Notes under the pieces: model-generated
What the model saw: only the letters and a program-made list of their open reading frames with translations
The model's database searches: none
Told to the model about the DNA's origin: nothing
From: Areca catechu
Lineage: Eukaryota; Streptophyta; Magnoliopsida; Arecales; Arecaceae
Direction of reading: 5' to 3'
Length of the DNA stretch: 64,000 nt
Assembly: GCA_021397845.1 (NCBI GenBank)
Contig: CM038044.1
Span: forward strand, 83,089,942 to 83,153,941
Position numbers and translations under genes: made by a program
In this document: one piece after another, positions 56,831 through 64,000 of the stretch
Numbering within the stretch: position 1 is the stretch's first letter
How the letters are laid out: every line of letters starts with the position of its first letter

Positions 56831-59253
56831 TGTTGGGAATTGTGTCCCAAAGCTAATCGCCTAGGTTGTAGGCGATTGTGCTCAGTATTATAATCTGTAT
56901 ATGAATTAATAAAATATTATTTTGGCAGCTCATCACATCATTCATTTTCCTGTAATGAACTCAATATATGTGATGAAATCCTTAGGACTGCACTGACTTC
57001 AATATAGAGAGGATATATCGATTGGTCCTTTAAAATGTTCACAACTAAAGGATACATTATATAGGATGGCAATGTATCAAGTGCAGGTTGTTGTGGTTCA
57101 CATCTCCTCTTGACCAAAGGAGTGTGGTGACACTGATGTGATCTGCAAGTGGGATGTGTGATATCTCATTGAGCGTGACTCCATGGAGCTCCTTTCTGCC
57201 AAAGGATTGCTCATAATTGGATATGGATATATGTGTCCCTCCGTCTTGAGGTCACGATGGTAGCTTGCAAGCAACTCCCTTTGCTTTGGTACCGGACTAC
57301 CCGGATTTCTAATCCAGTGATGAAAGGTTTCTAGGTACAGGCAAGTATTTGTGGAGCAGTGGTGGACCAAGATGGAATTGACCTGTCCAAATTATTTGGA
57401 TTGAATGTCTCGCAGTGTCTCAATTTTGCAAATCCTTGGCCAAGGTAGTCACAATGAGGAGTCACTGGACTAGCGAGGTTGAGACATGTTGTGGATTGAC
57501 TCAGTTAGGGTTGGTAGTATAATCCTAGGTCATCTTGAGCATTGGAGGTCAAAGGGATGAATTATATGGTAACCATATGCCAAAGGTTCGATAGATTGCT
57601 CTCGCATCTTCTGCCTATCCGGACACCGAGACCCATTGCTAGATGATATCTTGTGCTGGTACTGGAAGTGTTCCAATGCTATCATTTAGGTTCGAGCCTA
57701 TGAGGTCACACGCCATCAAGGATTTCTTTCTGATCCAGGATTCGATCAACAATTGGGATTCATTTCGGTATTTAGGTCAAATGGATTGATTAAGCACACA
57801 TTAGATTTTTCTGGTCTAATTTGGATTGACCAGGATGGGTTTAGGTCAACAGGAATTGTTCCTGGAAGACTAGGACTGAACCAAATTTTATTAGGTTTGG
57901 TCGGACTGAGTTTTGAATATGGTTTTGAACCAGTTTTTTAAACTTGGTCTTTGTTGAACCGGGTTTTAACGTGGTTATTTCTCCCAGAATTTTGTTTCAC
58001 CGGCTCATTAATAAACCGGTTTGATGGCTCCCTTGGTTCCACAGTATTTGTGTTTTATCCCAACTAACCATTTTATCGATTGAATGGGTTCTCTCTTAGA
58101 TTGCCCAGATCACCGGTTTGAAGTCTTGCTGGATTCGTCTCAAGTGTTCTTCTCTCGTATGACTTCCGGTGATCTTCTCCCACACGGTTTGGCTCTTCTC
58201 AGTCTCTCGATAGCGATCTCCCACACATCCTCTATTCTTCCCTCCTGCACGTCTCTTCCTCACGGTCTATTTATGGCACTCGATGATCTTTTCCAGCCGG
58301 GGTTATTGCTTACTTCTCCACCGATGTATTTTCTGGGTCGCTGGTTGTGAATCAAGACAAAGAGTTCTCTCACGGGTTTATTTTTCTGCACTTGAGATTT
58401 ATCATTGTTGCTGGCCGTGGCTTATATGAGAGGAGGAACAGGCCGTGGGATATGAGAGAAAGAGAGACTGATTCTTTTTATTCTTCTCTCTGTTTAATTT
58501 CCTTATTACTGACCGTGAGAGAAGTTGATGAGAGAGGCTGAAATTAGGACATGGGAGTTTGGCTGAAAACAGGGCATGCGGTCTTTGGAAGTAAACAAGG
58601 GATTGCAACTGGCCATGAAAAAGTTGTTTAGCATGGATTTCGGAGTGAAAACAATTCGTTGGGAGTCTCAAGAAATTTTTCCTGATTTTTGTTGTTTCCA
58701 GTGTGTGTTCTTGGTGGAGTTTATGAGGTCTTGGAGAAGACCATCCTTGAGAATTATTTGATATTCCCTGCTCCATCTGTCTGTGACTAGTTTATTGATT
58801 CTCGATGGACTAGCATCCATTTGGGAGTCGGTTCAGCAAGAGCCCTGCTTGTGGATAATTTAGAGGGTGGACACATGGACACCTCGAGAGGTCGAATCTT
58901 TCTTCTTCTTGCTGTGTTGGAGATCTTATTATGTTGTTGCAGATCTTATTTGTTGTGAAAAGAGTTCAACCAGTTGCTGCAGATCTGATCTAAAGTCTGA
59001 GGGAGTCGATTTCGGTCAGGTATATTTTATTTTGATTATCCTGCATGCCTAGATCTAGTTGTTATCATATGATTTATAATTGTTGCACTAGCCTATACAT
59101 GCCTATATATTTTGTTATATGCATCATGATATGTTAGATCCAATGCATGAGTAGGTACTTTTCGCTGCATGCTTAAAAATCTTAATTATGCAATACTTGC
59201 TCCATAGTGTTGCATGCCTAGAGTAGGCTCCTGCTGCACCAGGTTTTCCTTCA
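56831..59253 (+). repeat. C4 5' LTR
   Basis: TGTTGGGAATTGTGTCCC to TTTTCCTTCA, 2423 bp. Shows the intact G4 target (CTCCA near 57180). Confidence 0.9.
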
Positions 59254-59254
59254 G

Positions 59255-59267
59255 TGGTATCAGAGCC
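59255..59267 (+). other. C4 primer-binding site (tRNA-iMet type)
   Basis: TGGTATCAGAGCC two bases after the LTR. Confidence 0.92.
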
Positions 59268-60837
59268 ACAGGTTCCTGTGTAGCATATTATGATTTCATG
59301 TATTAGGGATTACTTTTAGGAACCTAGTTAAGACCTTCACCATGGCCGTGTGTCCAGATTAATCAAGGTTTAAAATCCCTAATTTCTATGGCACGAGGCG
59401 ATTCATCTATGTTGGCCTTTTCAAAAGGATCCTTAAAGGAAACCTATGGTATTAAAAGTGTTTTAATCCTGATTCATGCACATTGGCATGTCTAAAATAT
59501 TTAGGGCTTGAAATATTATAATTGATATGATTAAACTAGATATGATGCATGAAACATGTAAAAGAGTTTTACATGAATTTAATTAAAAATGTTTTAATTA
59601 AAAGATGGCTTATAATCTAACAATTATGAATTGAAAGATTAATCAAAATGACAAGACTAATTAGGGTTTATGAAACCTAATGTCATTTGAATAAGCCATT
59701 CGGGTTAATTGGGTTAGCTATCTGATTGGGTCCGTTAATTGGGTTAGACCTAAGGATAGTTGAATTGGACTTAAGAGAACAAATCAAATATTGATTAATG
59801 ACCTTCTCTTTAATATCTATCTAATAGTTAGATGGGTTAGTCCATACTTCTAAATGGAACTAATTAGTGGCTCTGTGGAAAGCCCGGGTCCTTAGGCTAG
59901 TCTAATTGAGTCTGGTAAACTGATTGGTGTCTAGGCAGGTTTGGCATTCTTGATCATGGCTGCATGATGCTACCTCTTTCCTGGCCAACTTGGTGTCTAG
60001 GAAAGATGGTTAATGGCAGAAACTCACCCATGATCTCACCTCCCTGGCCAATATGATCGACCATAACTAATTAGAATAGCTTATTGATTTGAGTTAACCC
60101 ATGTCGCCCAGGTTGATTAGCTTGATTGATCTTTAGGTGCCAATGGATCAATTCGTTGAATTTAATTCAACCCTCCTGAGAATTGATTTGATCAGTGAGA
60201 GGTTGATCCATGTTCTTCTCTCTATTCTTCTGTTACAATCTAATTAAAATCCTCTAAAATTTTTAGGTCCTGAAAAAGACTAAGTCAATGAGTTGATGGT
60301 GTCTTAGCCTCCCATTGAGTGGGTTAGTAATGTGTCCTTTAGCTTGGTGTACATCGGCAGTTCCAAAGAACGGGTGTGCATCCAGTTATTGGAATTACTC
60401 TCTCATAGATGATGGTTAAGTGCAACCTTCTTAATGGTGATCAGGTGGGCCAGCCAAAGTCAGGCTTGGTCATTCGTTAGCTAGAAGCATTGGATTTGTC
60501 ATATTGATGGTTGGACCTAACCAAAGACCCGCAATAGGAGGCCCAAAGGCCGATTGGGGGTTCTATGGGGCAAAACTTATTACTGGAAATTGCTTAGGAA
60601 AGCAATTGGTTAGAGAACCTATCTTTAGGCGCGTATGGGTGAGCCGGCCAAAGTCGGGCTCATACGTGGTCTATTGGATTTCAGTACCCACTATGAAATG
60701 ATGATTTCACGGATTGGAGTTTGAGGCTCCCAATCTGAAAAATTAGTGGGAGGGACCTTTAGACTAAAGTCCAAGTCTTTTGGTTTAATTGATTAATTCA
60801 TATATTGATATGGTCTTAGATTTTCCTTCAGAAGTCT
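59268..60837 (+). promoter_or_regulatory. C4 leader
   Basis: Non-coding, parallel to the C1 leader. It contains the stem-loop module (59976-60001: CTTTCCTGG, CCAA...TTGG, TGTCTAGG), a preceding TTGGTGTCTAGG (59924-59935), a perfect hairpin AATTGCTT/AAGCAATT (60588-60607) and two stem-loops around CCAAAGTC (about 60442-60475 and 60639-60672). Confidence 0.7.
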
Positions 60838-61630
60838 TCAAACATTTTGCTCCAGTCTCTTCTTGGTAGCAAGAAAGGGTCTCAACTTTGATAGCTGGTA
60901 TCGAAGAATGAAAATTGTCCTGGAGCACGAGTGGATCCTTTATGTGATAACGAATCTAGCACCCGAAATCCCTCCTGCCAATTCTCGGAGTTTGGTCATG
61001 ATACTTATTTGAAGTGGGTTTTTGATCGGATTACTGTCCGATGCATAATGTCGGCGATGATGAACGATGAGTTCAGTCACAAATTCGAGGAGGGCTAGCC
61101 AAACGAGATCTTTCAAAAGTTGAAGGAATCTTTTGGCATGCCCAGACAATGTGGAGTGATACAAAGTGTCTTGTGCCATCCATAATGTCAAAATGCAAAA
61201 TTGTGGTTCAGTTACTGATCATGTATTGTACATGATCGAGATAATCGAATGATTGGGCAAGCTCGGATGTCCCTTGCACGAGCAACTTGGCAAGGATGAG
61301 ATTTTGAATTCTCTACCCTCTTTCTGTCTTATCCCTCTTGATCATTATAGAATGATAACCTGCAGTCAATTACCTTGTTTTGATGGGGTTGTTGCAGATT
61401 TACGAGAAGGATCACCAATTGGTGGTGCATTTAGTGGGAGGTTCTAGAGGTCGTCGTCCCTTTAAGAAAGGGAAGAAGAAAAGTAAGGGAAAGAAGGTGC
61501 GGAGTGCTCCTGGCACAAGTCAGACCAAGAAAATGAAAGCTGATCTAGCTAGTGCAGAGTGCTTCTATTGTAAGAAGCAAGGACACTGAAAGAGGAACTG
61601 TCCTCTTTATTAGGAGTCCTTAGACCCGAA
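60838..61630 (+). pseudogene. gag: C4 gag
   Basis: Copia gag with NFDSWYRRMKIVLEHEW, GKLGCPLHEQLGKD and a basic linker KKGKKKSKGKK. The CCHC knuckle (CFYCKKQGH, then a stop in place of Trp, KRNC) is near 61557-61600. Several frameshifts and stops. It joins directly to integrase at about 61630. Confidence 0.85.
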
Positions 61631-62640
61631 TAGCCTAAGGATAGAAAATGTTAGTGACCTGTATCTATGGCACTGTAGGCTAGGTCATGTTAACCAGAAT
61701 AGGATAAACAAGTTGCGAGGAGATGGCCTCCTCGAGGTCAGTGATTCTGACTCACTGTTCACTTGTGAATCCTGTTTCCTTGGTAAAATGACCAAGTCAT
61801 CTTTTACTGGAAAAGGTGAATGAGCTATAGAACTTCTGAGTCTATATATATTGATGTATGCGGATCCATGAAAGTTAGTGCTAGAGGTAGATACAGATAT
61901 TTCATTACATTTACAGACGACCTGTCCAGGTATGGTTATGTCTTCTTGATGAGACATAAATCTGAGTCATTTGAAATATTCAAACGATATCGTAATGAAA
62001 TGAAGAAACAAACTGGAAAGTATGTTAAAACCCTTCGATATGATGAGGTGGTGAATACCTATCAGGTGAGTTCATGACATATGTTGAGGAGAATGGGATT
62101 CTCTCTTAGTGTACTCCTCCAGGAATACCTCATTTGAATGGTGTGTCTAAATGGAGGAATCAAACCTTATTGGACATGGTTCGATCCATTATGGGCTTTG
62201 TAACTTTGCCGCTGTCCTTTTGGGGATATGCACTTGAGACAGCTTGTTACTTATTGAATAATGTTTCGAGTAAGTCTGTTGTCTCCACTCCATATAAGTT
62301 ATGGACTGGACGTAAGCCCTCAATTTCACACCTTCGGGTCTGGGGTTGTCCGGCTTATGTAAAGCGTTTAAACTCAGATAAACTTGGTCCTAGGTCTGAT
62401 CGGTGACTGTTTTTTGGGTACCCTAAAGAAACAAAAGGTATTTCTTCTACTTGGAGGACGAACAGAAAGTGTTCATTGCTCTTAGGGATATCTTTTTGAA
62501 AAAGAAGTTTCTTGGAGAAGGAACTGAAGCCTCTAAGATTGAATTTGGTGAAGTTCAACCAGTGGAAGAACCTACACACTCTAAGGACATCATAGAACGG
62601 CTATGATTGGATCACACCTAGAACCCATTATTAGGAGATC
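61631..62640 (+). pseudogene. pol: C4 integrase
   Basis: Begins at the zinc-binding LWHCRLGHVNQNRINKL motif, with the core VSARGRYRYFITFTDDLSRY, NGVSKWRNQTLLDMV, TPYKLWTGRKPS and LGPRSDR. The protease that should precede it is absent. Stops at about 62404 and a frameshift near 62439 break the end. Confidence 0.85.
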
Positions 62641-62763
62641 TGGTAGAGTACCGCATTGGCTGGACATATACTAAGGTTTCTTGATCCAGGACGGTGATCC
62701 CATTAAGCTCGATGAGGATCCTATCACCTATATGGATGCACTTCAGAGATCTGACTCTGAGGT

Positions 62764-63441
62764 GTGGCTTGGAGCCATGCGATCCGAGATGGAGTCCATG
62801 GAGATCAACAATGTATGGACATTGGTTGTCCACCTGAAGGGATTAAATCCATCAGGTGCAAGTGGATTTTCAAGAGGAAAAGGGGCGTAGATGGGAAGGT
62901 GGAGACCTATAAAGCCCGTCTGGTTGCCAAGGGTTATCGTCAGCGATATGGTATCGATTATGACAAGACATTCTCTCCTGTGGCAATGCTCAAGTCTATT
63001 CGAACCATGCTTGCTTTGGCAGCACATTTTGACTACGAGATCTGGCAGATGGATGTCCAAACCACTTTCCTAAATGGGGAGCTAGATAAGGAGGTGTATA
63101 TGATACAACCTGAAGGGTTCACATCCACAGACGAGTCAAATGTGCGCAAATTGCAGAGGTCCATTCATGGACTCAAGCAAGCATCTCGAAGTTGGAACAT
63201 GCATTCTGATAGGTGTATCAAATCGTATGGCTTCATTATGAATGGAGAGGAACACTGCATATATAAGTGGGTTAATGGTTCTGTGATTGTATTCCTGGTA
63301 CTGTATGTTGATGACATTCTCTTAATCAGGAATGACATCGTAGCATTACAAGGAATAAAGGTCTGGTTGTCATCTCAGTTCTCCATGAAGGACTTGGGTA
63401 AAGCTTCTTACATACTAGGTATGAAGATCTATAAGAGATAG
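62764..63441 (+). pseudogene. pol: C4 reverse transcriptase
   Basis: The longest clean Copia pol frame here. Motifs in order: CKWIFKRKRGVDGKVETYKA, RLVAKGYRQRYGIDYDKTF, QMDVQTTFLNGELDKEVYM, IHGLKQASRSW and the catalytic YVDDILLIRND (about 63303-63335). It then reads SQFSMKDLGKASYILGMKI and ends at TAG 63439. The frame resumes at 63473. Confidence 0.9.
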
Positions 63442-64000
63442 ATCTAAGAGGCTTTTGGGATTGTCCTAGTCTATGTACATTGATACCATGCTGAAATGGT
63501 TCAGCATGGAAAATTCCAAGAAAGGCTATCTCCTGATAGGTTCTGGAATTACTCTTTCTAAGAAGAATTGTGCGACAACTCCTGAGGAAAGAGAGCACAT
63601 GAGTAGAGTTCCTTATGCTTCGATAGTGGGCTCTATCATGTATGCTATGACATGTACTAGACCAGATGTGGCATACTCACTAGGAGTAGTGAGTAGATAC
63701 CAGTCTGACCCAGGTGAGGTGCATTGGAAGGTGGTTAAGACCATCCTAAAGTATTTGAGAAATACTAAGGATCAATGGCTGATTTATGGAGAACCTGACT
63801 TGAAACTTGTGGGGTATACTGACTCCAATTTTCAGTCTGACAGAGATGATGCAAAAGTGTGTCAGGGTTTGTGTTTACCTTGAATGAAGGAGCGATCTGC
63901 TGGAAGAGTTCCATGCAGGCAATTGTTGCAAACTTGGTAAGCAAAGCAGAGTACATTACAGCATTAGATGCAGTAATAGAAGCCGTGTGGTTGTAGAAGT
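63442..64000 (+). pseudogene. pol: C4 RT end and RNase H, partial
   Basis: MLKWFSMENSKKGYLLIGSG, MSRVPYASIVGSIMYAMTC and RPDVAYSLGVVSRYQSDPGE lead into RNase H (GYTDSNFQSDRDD), with a frameshift near 63865. CWKSSMQ- and AEYITALDA-like motifs follow up to the window edge. Confidence 0.88.

Larger units (their letters stand above)
56831..64000 (+). mobile_element. C4: Ty1/Copia element, incomplete at the window end
   Basis: 5' LTR 56831-59253, iMet-type PBS, 1.6-kb leader, gag, integrase, RT and RNase H up to the window edge. Same family as C2, into whose pol it inserted. A TSD of ATTGG (56826-56830) is predicted; its partner is outside. The protease region is deleted. Confidence 0.9.

Overview
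The window is repeat-derived nuclear DNA from a flowering plant. A monocot is my guess, but nothing in the sequence fixes the species. I see no host protein gene, rRNA or tRNA gene. Almost every base belongs to LTR retrotransposons nested in one another, and I could place most boundaries from LTR pairs, 5-bp target-site duplications (TSDs), primer-binding sites (PBS) and polypurine tracts (PPT).

Names used here. E0 is an outer Ty1/Copia element on the minus strand whose coding part lies left of the window. Its leader is split between 1-198 and 29461-29922, and its 5' LTR between 29935-31680 and 43004-43401. G1 (199-29455, minus, TSD AGATG) is a Ty3/Gypsy chromovirus inserted in the E0 leader. 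G2 (2756-23104, minus, TSD TAGCT) is a Tekay/Del-type chromovirus inserted in the G1 integrase. G3 (7428-18857, plus, TSD AGGGG) is an Athila-type Gypsy element inserted in the G2 reverse transcriptase. So there are four levels in one stack. Removing each insert with one TSD copy restores the host reading frame arithmetic in both G1 and G2. C1 (31681-42998, plus, TSD ATCCT) is a decayed Copia element inserted in the E0 LTR, and its own 5' LTR carries a solo LTR, S1 (32567-34253).

Right of E0 lies about 0.94 kb of degenerate tandem repeats and unassigned DNA (43402-44345). Next comes C2 (from 44346, plus, Copia). Its 5' LTR is split by G4 (44708-50658, minus), a deletion derivative from a sister subfamily of G1. 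Its leader and gag start are replaced by the LTR and PBS of another element, C3 (52978-54571). Its pol gene is broken at 56831 by C4 (56831 to beyond 64000, plus), a Copia element of the same family that lacks protease.

The age order fits the nesting. G3 has nearly identical LTRs (about a dozen substitutions plus one 20-bp repeat-unit difference) and one nonsense change in pol. G2 has one frameshift. G1, C1, C2 and C4 carry many stops and frameshifts.

The most interesting signal is in non-coding leader RNA. The leaders of G1, G3 and G4 (Gypsy) and of E0, C1 and C4 (Copia) share a stem-loop module with conserved flanks (CTTACCTGG on one side, TGTCTARG on the other) whose stem differs between elements by compensating changes. 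G1 and G3, from different Gypsy lineages with different tRNA primers, appear alignable over roughly 350 bases just upstream of gag. G3 also carries two copies of a hairpin-plus-PPT module with different stems but an identical AGGGAC loop, and two hairpins directly after pol.
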